DNA from: Purshia tridentata
Taxonomy: Eukaryota; Streptophyta; Magnoliopsida; Rosales; Rosaceae
Length of the DNA stretch: 64,000 bases
NCBI GenBank assembly: GCA_003254885.1
Contig: QANT01000710.1
Span: forward strand, 1 to 64,000
Direction of reading: 5' to 3'
The translations under genes were made by a program, and so were the position numbers. The notes under the pieces are model-generated. The model was given only the letters and a program-made list of their open reading frames with translations. It had not been told where the DNA came from and ran no database searches. Shown here piece by piece: positions 1 to 11,300 of this stretch. Each line of letters opens with the position of its first letter. Position 1 is the first letter of the stretch.

Positions 1-220
1 GGCTGGGTTTATTTTTTTTGTTTTATTTTTTCATTTTTTTAATTATTTATTATTTATATAATCAACAATAAAAACTTTATTAGAAAAAGACTAAAATACC
101 CTTATTTTTTACGGAAAAATTGACAGAATTGGATGGAGGCGTCACATTGCAAATTTTTTTTAATTCAGATGGTAAATTGATTCAATATTTAATTTAGATG
201 GTAACTTGCAAATCGGAGTA

Positions 221-470
221 TAATACAGGTGAATAATTTGAAAAAAAGCCTTTGATTTATTAATAGTTATTAGTTTGTCATTTGAATGAAGAAAGATTCA
301 GACTTTAAACTTCTCCAAAAGATTAGTGAATGAATTGAGAAATAATAATACAGGTGAGTAATTTGAAAAAAAGCCTTTGATTTATTAATAATTATTAGTT
401 TGTCATTTGAATGAAGAAAGATTCAGACTTTAGACTTCTCCAAAAGATTAGTGAATGAATTGAGAAATAT
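221..470. repeat. 125-bp tandem duplication, two copies
   Basis: Copy 1 (221-345) and copy 2 (346-470) are near identical with only a handful of substitutions. Each begins with TAATACAGGTGA and ends with a GAATTGAGAAATA-type end. No coding content is seen. The flank at 1-220 is AT-rich and contains two diverged lines of the form TTAGATGGTAA..TTGCAAAT, which look like old transposon-derived sequence that I cannot classify. Confidence 0.9.
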
Positions 471-1928
471 AATTATTCATAAGATTGCTACATTCATTTT
501 TATTCATATTTTCCCGCCTATCTGATTAACCACCCCCTCTAAATTATAAAAAAAAAAAAAAACACAAATCTACTTATCATACCCCTCATTATTCCAAATT
601 ATCCCATCCTTTTTATCTTCTTCCACTATCCCTTCCCGCTCTCAGTTTTAACTCTAACCTTAAAAAGAAAAAGAAAAAATAAGCTATCAAGATGCCATGG
701 GAGGGAGCAGGGAAGAAAGCTAGCTGGTTGATGTGGACAGTGGGCTTCTCTTCGATCACAACAAATGGAACTTTAGACCATGTTCTTTTGCAATTCATAA
801 TGTTGTTAGGAAAAGAAAGAATATGCCGCAAATAGAGATTGAGCTTAGAGCTCAAATGATTGGAATATCTGAGTTAATGAAAATGCAAAACATCTTTGAT
901 GATCAAAAAACCAGTGCCCAACAATTTTCAGCACCCCACATCCACAAATGGATTTCATGGGAGATGGACTGATATGGCAGCTATTGCTGCTTTCTTTATT
1001 TGTTTAATAAATGTCATTTTTGAGAGGATGAGAAAATAGAAGGGATAAAAATAGTGCCGATCTTATTTATATTTGTGGAATATAGCTCATGCCAAGTACA
1101 TAGGTGGAATGGAAATCGACTTACATTGGAGTTTGGTAATTACTAATTTACATTTACATCTATATTATTGATGTTGGTTCCCACCATAGCTTACCAAGTT
1201 GAGCTAGACAATAGTACCTATTTGCAAAACTTAATATATATAGATTACACAAAAATATTGCCCATCTGCATTATTTATTGCTATCACATGATGCTATTGA
1301 AAGCTGGTAAAGATTAGAGAATTTGAGAAAATAGAGAAAGTGTTTCTTCTATGTGTTATCTGACTTAATGAATATGATTACAGTACAATAGCCTTTTATA
1401 GAATTACTACTAGCACATGATAGGCACGTGATATTTAACTAACTGATTGCAAACTATAATCTAAGAGCTATGACCCATGTCTACTTTTAATTTGTTGAAA
1501 ATCATCTATACATATGTAACATATCACATGTTTACTTGTCAGCTATCTGTGGCTCTCTTTTTTTTTTTTTTTTTTTTTTTCTAACATATCATNTTTTTCT
1601 GTTTCTAACATATCATATGATAGACTCGTACGTAGCAACGGCCAACTTGTGCTTTTTGAGGTAGTTGAGTTTATGGATTGGAAATGAAACAGCTCCGATC
1701 CACCCAAAACACACACCTAGATACAAGGGTTGTTTACTTGTTTATGACAAAATCAAACCTTCATTCGGTTCTATATATGGAGGTAGGCATCTAAAATTAA
1801 GAAATTATTATCGAGTACCAACCACGCGGTTTGTGCATGGCATAAAAGCCAAGCACCCAATAAATATCATGCATCTCACGTCTGGTTGTGGCAAGCTAGA
1901 TCCCCAGAACTCTCTTTTAATTATTAAA
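471..1928. other. Upstream intergenic region of the peroxidase gene
   Basis: No gene is recognised. A 79-codon open frame at 733-972 has no family resemblance that I can name. A T-run (about 1558-1580) and a single N (1593) mark a sequencing or assembly weak point. A TATA-like CTATATATGG lies at 1771-1780, about 150 bases before the peroxidase start, and is the best candidate core promoter. Confidence 0.5.
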
Positions 1929-3038
1929 ATGAAGATGAGCCGTCTGATCACTGCAACAATCTTCACCTTGTTCATCATCAATGTCCTTCCTTCGGAGGCA
2001 GCTCCCGGTGGGAACGGCTTACATGTCGGATTTTACGATCGTCGTTGTCCCAATGTGGAGAAAGTTGTGGCTGACATTGTGGCCAAGGCTCATCTGCAAG
2101 ATCCAAGGTTACCGGCTGGCCTCATTCGCCTCTTCTCCCATGATTGTTTTGTCAAGGTATGTTGCTTGCTGTTGGGCTTGTTCAAAACAAAAAACGTTTG
2201 ATTAGAAAACTAATCCATTTGCAAATTAAAAATATGAATGGAACAGGGATGTGATGCCTCAATTCTGTTGGATACCACTCCCTCTGGTGAGCCTGTAGAG
2301 AAACAATCACAAGCCAACATTGGTGGTCTCATTGGCCTTGAAGTCATTGATGAAATAAAGGCTCAGCTAGAGATACAGTGCCCACAAACTGTGTCTTGCG
2401 CTGATATATTAGCATTTGCTGCTCGGGAAGCTGTTTTCCTTGCCGGCCTACCCTATCACAAAACGCCCGCAGGTCGCCGTGACAGCCGTACTTCACGTTC
2501 TGCCGATGTTTTTGGCAACCTCCCTTTTCCTACAACACCAATGGATGACATCATAGACATCTTTGCCAGAAAAGGCTTGACCCTAAATGACCTGGTTGTG
2601 TTAACTGGTGCACACTCCATCGGTAAGGCTCACTGCAACTTCTTTGACTACAGACTCTACAAGTTCAACGAAAATCAGGTCCGAGACCCTTCCCTGGACC
2701 CGTTTTATGCACATGATCTGTCCCTCAAGTGCCCGGAACAAGATTTTTTGGCCAAAGACGAAACAAAGAAGGTTGATAATATCGTGGACTTGGATCCCAT
2801 AACACCATTGAAGCTGGACAATCAGTACTATACCAACTTGTTGCAAGGGAAGGGTTTGTTTCAGTCGGATCAGACACTGGCTTCAGATGTCCGGACCGCT
2901 GGCTTGGTGCATAGGATGGCTATTAGCAATGATGCTTGGGGTGAAAAGTTTGTCAGCGCTATGATTAAGATGGGGAGAACACATGTTCTCACTGATAACC
3001 TAGGAGAGATAAGAAAGACCTGTAGGGCATTTAACTAA
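1929..3038 (+). CDS. Class III secretory peroxidase, two exons
   Basis: Exons are 1929-2156 and 2247-3038, joined in phase 0, giving about 339 residues, the normal family length. An upstream in-frame extension exists, but starting at 1929 puts a typical signal peptide (MKMSRLITATIFTLFI, cleavage near PSEA-A) at the N-terminus, so secretion to the apoplast is inferred. All eight family cysteines can be placed: RRCPN, HDCFV, KGCDAS, CPQTVSC (two), KAHC, LKCP and KTCRAFN. The distal Arg38 and His42 (LIRLFSHDCFV), Glu64 and Asn70 (EKQSQAN), Pro139 (NLPFP) and the proximal His170 (TGAHSIG) equivalents are present. Known role: H2O2-dependent oxidation of phenolics and cell-wall polymers. Oddity: horseradish peroxidase His40-Phe41 are Phe-Ser here. 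It most resembles peroxidase-5-like proteins from memory, so the subclass is uncertain. Confidence 0.93.
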
Positions 3039-3788
3039 GACCAAACACTCAATATATATCATATATATGTGACCAAGCTAATTATAACATTTGTTTTATT
3101 ATTAAATGATTAATTTCATGCTTTGTTCTAATATCCTATGAATCAACACCATTGATTTGATGATTGGTTTTATTTTGACCAAGCTGATTATAACTTCTTG
3201 CACATTATTCATTAATATTTGCATCCTTTTTATTATATGCTTTCTTTATTCTGATGAATCTAATATGCAGTACGTGATCTTTTTAGACAAGGATCATGTT
3301 TGAACCTCTGCAGTTGTTATGGCTCCTTATTAGTAGAAAAAAAGGCATCAGTTTTATTCCCTCAAATCTTCATTTGATTTTGGCTTCTAACTTCTTACAT
3401 TAGACAAATTAATGATGGTAGCAAAAACACCAATGCATGGGCATCCCAGCTACTGCATGGAGGAGAAGGGTATGGTCCTTTCTTACAGTAAACATGCTCA
3501 ACAGAAACCCTAAACTACCAGGTAGTAACGAGTGTCAACAGACTTACTAGCAAGAAATGAACTCTAGCTAGTACGCACCAACATGGGTTTTATTAGTTCT
3601 GATATTAAATATTGAGCTTGTTCAATAGGATTTTAATGACTGTTCACACGTTCCAGATCATATAGATATGGTAAACCAAGCACCACACCTGCATTCCATT
3701 CAATATTATGGATATATCTGCTGGTGTTCCTCGTACAGCAGCTACTAGAAGAAATATCAGCACATAACATTCTTTACCACGATCCAAA
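3039..3788. other. Intergenic, 3' ends of peroxidase and DUF300 genes
   Basis: Convergent genes lie on both sides, so this interval should hold both 3' UTRs. It is AT-rich with several AATAAA-like stretches. Nothing else is recognised. Confidence 0.4.
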
Positions 3789-6638
3789 TCATTCGTGCTT
3801 CTTATCCTGTTTCTTGCTCGATATGCCAACATCATCATCTCTATATGGTGTGACATCATATGCATACTTCTGAATAACTGAAAAGAAAACCATCTCCACA
3901 CACACCAATATGTTTTGGAGGGCTTCCTCTATATGCTCCACGTCTAGCCAGATATGATGAGGTCGAATTATTTTCAATGCTGCAAGAATATCAAGAACAA
4001 TTCCCTGCAAAATCAATTGAAGAAATTCTTTGTCAAAACATTCAGGAAATTTCATTTCCAAACAATACTCGTAGAAAAAAAGAACGAAAAAAGAATCAGC
4101 CCTGTTCCCAACGACTAAATCTAGTACATATCTATAAATTGGAGATGTTCAAGAAATTACATTCACATTATGGACGATTTTTCGGAACCAATAATGGGAG
4201 TTTTTTCATATTTGAGCGAAAAAAATTTTTTTATGTGAATATTAAAGTAACGGTACCAGAGCAAAAAGACACATATGGGTCTCAAAATTCAACGCAGATA
4301 TCAAGGCATTTTGATATGGTATTGGACATCTCATTAAACGAAGATGAAATCCAACTTTAGGCATGGACCCCCCGGTGTTAGAAGTTATAACAAATAATCA
4401 TTGCGATCCAGTTTGATGGTATGAAGACTTGGAACATTTTCTAGAGATGGTGTGGGAGAAGATGCAGCAGAATCAGTTGTGAGAATGGTGGAATTCGTAG
4501 GAAGGTTGTTATGGGAGAGGAGACATTGGCTGATTCAAGAATAAAGGAATCAGTTCGTTGATGAGGTAACATGTACAGTGGTGCTGTTTGGTCCAGAAGA
4601 GGGGTTAGGAATGCTCATGTTGCTGAAGATAAAGGACGGCTAGGGTTGATAGGGATAGAAGAAAATGAAAGCAGATTATACTTGTGAGACTCTAATTTGC
4701 TCTGATACCATATAGCACTTATAATACTGAATATGATTGGAAACCTCAAAGCTTTGTGAGGTGTTTCATGAGTATCTATAAGCATGCAGAATTACAAAAG
4801 ATTACAAGAGTCCTAGTTATACTTTGTACATGAGATAACTATGCTATATTTACAAAGCTAATTGATAAGTTAAACTCTTGATTAACCAGATAGATGCAAC
4901 CTCTTTATATGATTAATTTATGCTTATCATTAACCAGCATGAGAAGCCTGACAATATGCATGGACAAGAAAGGAAATAATACAATGTCCTGAACTCATAA
5001 CAATCTACATTTGGATAAATTACAGATCATTTTACATGGAGTATCACACCACAAGCACTATCTAGCAAGACTAGCATCACCAATGTCCTATATCTTGCGG
5101 CTGTATGACATGCTACAGATAATCTAGAAGGAAAAATTCAATATGCATATTGCACATTATGACAATAATTCTTTGGGAGATTCTACACAACAAGTCTATC
5201 TGCTCGTGAATTAGAATCATCAAGACCAATAACTCCACTATCCAGTGATAACTTTCATGCCTAACGGCCAACAAGTCTAAATTCCCTTCTCAAAGTTTAT
5301 AACATTCACAAAAACTGTAATACATAATGGCATTCTCTAAGTTAACAATCCACATTTGACAGAAATATGAACTTTTCAGTTTATAGCTTAACATGAAAGG
5401 AGAGGGGAAATGATCGTTACCTGCCAAAAGCAGAAGAAGACAATCCCTTTGATGCATAAGAATTTAGCAAGAGGTTTGTGTGGTTCCAGCTCTTTAGCAA
5501 ACACATGGTAGAAAATGACAAGAGAATACAGAGCCAGTGACACTGAAATGTTCAAAATTATTGTGAATGTCCAGCTAACCCAACTGGGATATACTCCAAG
5601 AAGTTGAAGAGTTATCATCAAGATGGAGCACACAGGGCGAATAACAACAAATTGCCATGTCCAGTACTTGAGAAGCTTCAGTGTATTATGGTTCAAACGA
5701 ACGGTGTGAGGCTGCATTTGATAGGTACAAGCCAATATACCTCAGCATTTCAAGGTTAACAAAACAGCTAACAGGCGCTAGCTAGTTTCAATAAATCCAA
5801 GAAAAGTTAGCTATATATATACATTTTAACACTACTACTGGGCGAAAGTGAAAAAGACTAAAAGGGTGGATAGGTAAGAGTGTCTTGTGATTGCTAGGAA
5901 TCTTTTTAATGTTTTAAACCCAAGAGAATAGGCAAGTTGCCGCCCATGTATATGAGTTCTTCAAGCATAAAATTAAATGTTTTATAAGGTCGGAGATGTC
6001 TCCAAACTGTTTCTTCTTAATCTGCTAATGTTAATAGATGTGATATTCATAACATCAATAAAGTTTTGATATCAGTATAACATAGACATTTATAATTCAT
6101 GAATTTAATTGACACAACCAGAATCCGAGAAGAAAATTCATTTACAAGGAAAAGAGTCATTGGAAATGAATGGTGAATCTCCCTTCCTTTGATCTCATCC
6201 GGAACTGTGTTTTTACTTATAGATATGTTTAAGTAGCTGTACAGCAAAGCCAAAAACTTAGCTATCACCTGCACATAAAGAACTAAGAAACTTAGCACCA
6301 ACAAATTTATAACTCGGGCCAACAGAACCTCAAATCTTTGTTTACCTTACACACAAAAACTATATTTCCCAAGATTGAAATCTTACCAAAGCCTCATAGC
6401 ATTCCTTGATCGAGTCCAAGAATGTAAAGAAAACTTTGCTTCCCTGGAAATCTACCAAGCCCACAAAGGAATCTATAGCATACAAGGGGGCCATAAGAAT
6501 AATGATTATGATGGCTTTTTGCTCCTTTGGCTTCTTCCAGTAGAAAAAATGTTCTGAGAGAAGCTGTATTGAAAAATGCAGTGTAAGCATCACACAGAAA
6601 GTGGAACCGATTAGAGTAACTTGTGCAGGATTTGCCAT
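3789..6638 (-). CDS. DUF300 / LAZ1-homologue, seven-TM protein (TMEM184/Ost-alpha type)
   Basis: Coding exons in transcript order are 6638-6387, 6268-6146, 5711-5421 and 4004-3789. All junctions are phase 0 with GT-AG borders, giving about 293 residues. This is the size of the short Arabidopsis members such as AT4G21570 (from memory). Family signatures are present: LMAPLYAIDSF, then TVRLNHNTLKLLKYWTWQF, IRPVC and LDVEHIEEALQN, with seven hydrophobic stretches. The start at 6638 (MANPAQVTL) comes shortly after an acceptor at 6686, so a 5' UTR intron is likely, with the first exon around 7050-7230. Related proteins (LAZ1, TMEM184, Ost-alpha) act at tonoplast or endomembranes in brassinosteroid signalling, cell death or solute transport; the exact job here is unknown. 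The last intron is 1.4 kb and holds repeat sequence. Confidence 0.9.
4361..4990 (-). mobile_element. Possible Ty1/copia-type LTR retroelement remnant in a DUF300 intron
   Basis: At 4699-4710 the minus strand reads TGGTATCAGAGC, the standard primer-binding site complementary to plant initiator tRNA-Met used by copia-type and TRIM elements. The sequence to its right (about 4711-4990) would be the LTR side. No open coding region or intact pair of LTRs is seen, so this is at most a decayed fossil with uncertain ends. Confidence 0.3.
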
Positions 6639-7333
6639 TTTTCTTTTTGTGTCTGTAACCACAGAGGTGATTCAAGAACAAGGACCTGCAAAACAGGGTG
6701 TCGATGGTTTTAATTAAAATTTAACCAAAGCACTTGGCCCAGCAGACTCAGAAAGCAAATTCTAAAAGTCAAACAAAGATGCAAAGCAAAACAAATCATA
6801 AATTTGTGACAAACCCAGATAACAATATTCAAAATATCAGTAATTTTTATTTTCCAGTGATTTATTAGTAACAGAAAGACAAAAATTGTGAGGAAAAGTT
6901 GCAACCAATAACTAAACAACTCGACACAGAACAGAAGCGTAAATTCATAATTAAAAAGTGAAGCTGTTAACAGTCAACTAATGCTAACGGCGTAAAGAAA
7001 AGCACTCATATGTTGATTGAGTACAGAAAATGAACTAACGGTCTCTTTGGTTGCAGAAACAAGCTCTTGCTTCTGTTGTTCTTCTGCGAGATCTCCTTAG
7101 CTTTTATCGAGAGCAAAGATGCAGAGAAAAGATCACTGTTTGAATATCCGGCATGAGAGAATATGCGACTGGTTGGTTGCTCAGAATGAAATTATTGGAC
7201 GGTGAGAGATGGTAGGGAGTGCGAGCACCTCTGCCATGCTTTGCTTTGTATTTCAATTCTACAAGGAAGAAGATGGTATACTTTGTAGGATACTCAAAGT
7301 TAAAAGAAGTTCAGGAACACTCTCACATGGAAA

Positions 7334-7338
7334 GCGGG

Positions 7339-7381
<43 letters not shown>

Positions 7382-7406
7382 GCGTGTTCGATCCACGCTC
7401 ACCGCA
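7334..7406 (+). tRNA. tRNA-Phe (GAA)
   Basis: The 73-base sequence folds as a standard cloverleaf: GCGGGGA acceptor, D arm TAGCTCAGTTGGGAGAGC, anticodon GAA at 7367-7369, and T arm with TTCGATC. It appears to match the conserved plant nuclear tRNA-Phe, including the known mismatch within the acceptor stem. No intron and no encoded CCA are present. A T6 run at 7422-7427 is the likely RNA polymerase III terminator. Confidence 0.97.
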
Positions 7407-7427
7407 CAGATTATTTATTCATTTTTT

Positions 7428-8371
7428 ATGCTTTTTGGGTTAGATTAGGTTCCATACACAGACTAATCTGGTCCGAGAAACCCAGGCTTGCCCTGCAGCT
7501 GCCATGTTGCACTCCCTTGAGACATAGGAACTTCTTTTGGTTATTTTTAATTTTTAATTTTGTCATTGATGTGGTCTTGGAATTAGATGATGAATACATA
7601 TATCTTCTCTTATCCATGTAATTTGTGGATGATTGCGCATATCTAAAATTTATCTGAAGATCTTATACTCGATGAAGAAATGAGTCATGGAGTTTCCTCA
7701 TTACCTAGAAAATGTGTATCTTCTCTTCCAAATGTTAATTCGTCCCTGTATTACCCCCATCTGTTTCACTCGGGCATCAAGTGATATAGTGAAGTATTGT
7801 CGACAAGATTGCAAAATGAGTGGCAAAAATTCAAAAAACAAGTTTACAACATTGAGGCAAAAATTGTGATATTCAACTAATTTCCTAGGCATACTTTCTT
7901 CAAGGCAAAATTGACTGATTTTCTTGCATCCATACAAATCAAAGAAAACGACATGAAGGAGAAAATTCCTCCCCCTTCAAACAGTATCCTCATTTCTCCT
8001 TGGTATCACGTAGTTGCTTCCTTCCAAATTCCAATAAACTGAGGCAGCAAGCTGATCAAAAATAGTAACAGGAGTAATTTAGAATTTGGAGTTAATATAT
8101 TACGTGCAACCAACTGTCACGTGAACACAAAAACCAGGAATTTTAGCAGCAGAGGATAAATTTAAGTCTGTTACCTTATATTGAAATTTGAGGTGAGTTT
8201 AATGTCACTCCTGTTATGTGTTTTGAGCAATTGCAGCAAAGGGCATATCTGGAGACTGCCATAACTGGTACATCATCGTACTTCTTGCATGATAAATAGG
8301 AACTACAGACGGCCTTGAAAACATGCCATTCCACAACCTTCCTGTCTTCATTGCAAAACTTTGGTTCTACA
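7428..8371. other. Intergenic and 3' UTR region
   Basis: This lies between tRNA-Phe and the stop codon of the PLP-enzyme gene on the minus strand. The right-hand part is probably its 3' UTR. No further gene, repeat or RNA is recognised. Confidence 0.4.
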
Positions 8372-11300
8372 TTATATGGCTTTTAAAACCTCTCCAAGAA
8401 CTAGCCCCCACTGAGTCCAATGGGAGCCACCCTACATTAAACAATCCAACAAAACTGAATTCAGGACGCAATAACTGTCTTAATTATATCTACCTCAATT
8501 GCTATTTGCAAAAGCTTTGAACTTACCCCACTTCAAAATTGCAGAATAGGTCGAGCCTAATCGATATAAAACAAGCACTTACCTGGCAAAATACAGCGAA
8601 TGGCTCTCTTAATGGTCCATCGCACGAAAGCTCACTTGTACTCCCGTCAACAAAGGTTCCATCAGCAAAGATCACCTGATACAGGTTAACAACAAAAAGT
8701 GAATGAAAACAAGAGCATAACTGCTAGTTTTGAAGCAACTTTTCATAAGTTAAACTCCTACTCCTGAAACTTGTTAATGCAAGATTTGGAACCACTCTCA
8801 ACGTAAGTTGTGTCTAGAACTATCCAATTTTCACAGTTTATAAAGATTTCAGTAATGCTATCATGCATTCTTGGCTGTCTAGATATAATTTAACTAGTGA
8901 AGGGCTTAATAATTGCCATGGGTTCTCGACTAATTTTCAATTAAGAAAACTCTCAAGTGGAAACTAACATATTGGAGCCAATATCCAAAGGCATGCCACT
9001 AGCACCTGTCCTACAATAAAGCTACAAACATGGATTTTAGAACACTAATGCCTCCTTTATATGAATTGTCCACTATAATGTCATGTTATCTTGGAGCATC
9101 CAACCCAACCAATCCAGTCCCAAAAACAAAAACAAAAAAAGACCAATTAATTAACAATAGATGGGGAGGAACAAGATTTTATATTAAGATGCAAGGTTTA
9201 AAATAATGATAACCTCAGGTGCACTTTAGACTTATGAGGTCTCTAATGCACACAATTTGCACTTCATGAGAACCAGACTCATAAATTTTTTTTTTTGGTG
9301 CGGATTATAGCAACAGAAGCTGCTGCTGCTTCTTTCTTCTATTGTTGCAACAGATGCAATTTAAGAAAATAAATTCCTAAAATCATTATGTAACTGAAAG
9401 TAGAATTGAATGTGGCCAGACCTCTGATGCATATCCAGGAGTTGTACCAGCAATTGGTTTAGTAAATGAACCAACTGGGGAGCTTTTCTGTACAGCCTCA
9501 CAGAAAGCAAGAAGACGCTCACGGCTTCCAAGTTGTACAGCCTGAAAAGAATTACAAACCATTTGAGTTTTTCTTCTGTTTGTAGCAGAGCATGCTTGTC
9601 AACTAACATCATCAATCAGTTAATCAAAACCGTAAAACCAGAATAAAATTATCATCTTATATTTATCAACAGAGATGCTATCTGGTTAAAAAGACAATTA
9701 TACAGAATACAATAAATTAGAATAGATAGAGAGTTGTTAACCTCGGACCATGTGACCATTCATGCGGAACTACCTGTACTGTGTCATGACGATATAATGT
9801 TTTTGGAGGTTCACTGGAAAGAATATAAAATGAAGCACAAACTACCTGTACTGTGTCGTGACGAGGAACACGAGGAAGTGGCTGAACCTTATGCCCTTTG
9901 GATGCCATAACTTCAGCTATTAGAAAAGTCCCCTGTTGTTACAGGAGCAAGGGAAAAAAATCAGTTCCAAATTGAAGTAATAAAAATAAAATGTGAACTA
10001 GGAAGTGCAGATTCCAATACCTTGATAGCCTCGCCTACCATTTGAGGTGAAAGGAACAAACCCTGGAAAAATGCTCGCATAATGTAACCAGGAGTTGAGC
10101 CACAATCAATTCCAAGGCCGGGTGCAGAAAGACGAGCTGCTGCTGCTTTTACCCATTTTTCCCTCCCTGCAACATATCCACCGCATGGTGCAATCGTTCC
10201 ACCAGGATTTTTTATCAAACTGCCAGCAATTAAATCTGCACCCTGTTCACCAATAACAACATTTTATTGCCCTTCTCAGAAGCAATAGAAAAAGGGATAC
10301 AAAATGTCACGTACCACCATTGGAGGTTCAATGCTTTCCACAAACTCACCATAACAATTATCCACCATAACCAAGCAGTTAGGATTCTGCATCTGATTAA
10401 TAGAAAATGAACAACAACAGTAAACTTTTTGAGACAATGAAAGTGACAGCAAAAAATGATTGCTAAGAGTTAACAAAACCAAATTAGACTAGCAATTTCT
10501 CGCTACTCCAGAATACAAATTAGATTAATATAGATTAACAATACTAGTGGGTAGTGTCGAAGAAAATCTTCCAAGATGATACCCCAGTATTCCAGCTACT
10601 CAAGGAGCAGAACAATTGAATATAAAAGATATCAGTATTTAAAATAATCATCCTATTTAATATATAATGACGCCACCTTAACTTGATAAAGATTCCAACT
10701 GCTATCCAGATTATGATCTTTGCAGTGATTCACTTCTATGGCACTCTGGCTAGAAAGCCAGTTCCATGTAATTCATAATGATTATGAGAAACTTACCTTA
10801 ATTATCTTAATTGCTCGCTTTATCTCATCCACACTTAAACTCTGACGCCATGAATAACCGCAAGACCTCTGAATGAGTGCACATTTTGTTTCAGGTTTCA
10901 ATGCATGCATAAGTGCATCCCAGTGAAGGACACCATTTTCAGCAAGCTAAAATGACATTATATGTGAGAAAGTTCACAAAGCACAGCCAGAAATCTGAAA
11001 TAATTGTTTTTGTATAACGAATAACATACTGGAACTTCACGGTATTTCACTCCAAAATCTCTCAAGGATCCCATCCCATTAGAGTCTCTCTTTCCAATAA
11101 CTTCTTCCAATGTGTCATAGGGAGGGCCAGCAACTGCCAAAAGCTGACATTTAGATTAGTCAAAGGTCTAAACCATATTCCAAGGAAAAAATGGATGGAG
11201 AACAATATATAGCTGCAGATAAACTTTCAACAGGAAGTGCATGCAACATCAAAGTAAAAGCTCACCTCATCCCCTGGTCTTAGAAAAGCAAATAAAGCAC

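Noticed and set aside
733-972. 79-codon open frame and the opposing 80-codon frame
   Set aside because: No domain, signal peptide or family resemblance; composition like the flanks.
1665-1928. N-terminal extension of the peroxidase frame
   Set aside because: It would bury the signal peptide; the ATG at 1929 gives a normal secreted precursor, and a TATA-like element lies inside the extension.
3977-4360. 127-codon plus-strand frame over the DUF300 gene
   Set aside because: It is antisense to the last DUF300 coding exon and intron; no recognisable protein.
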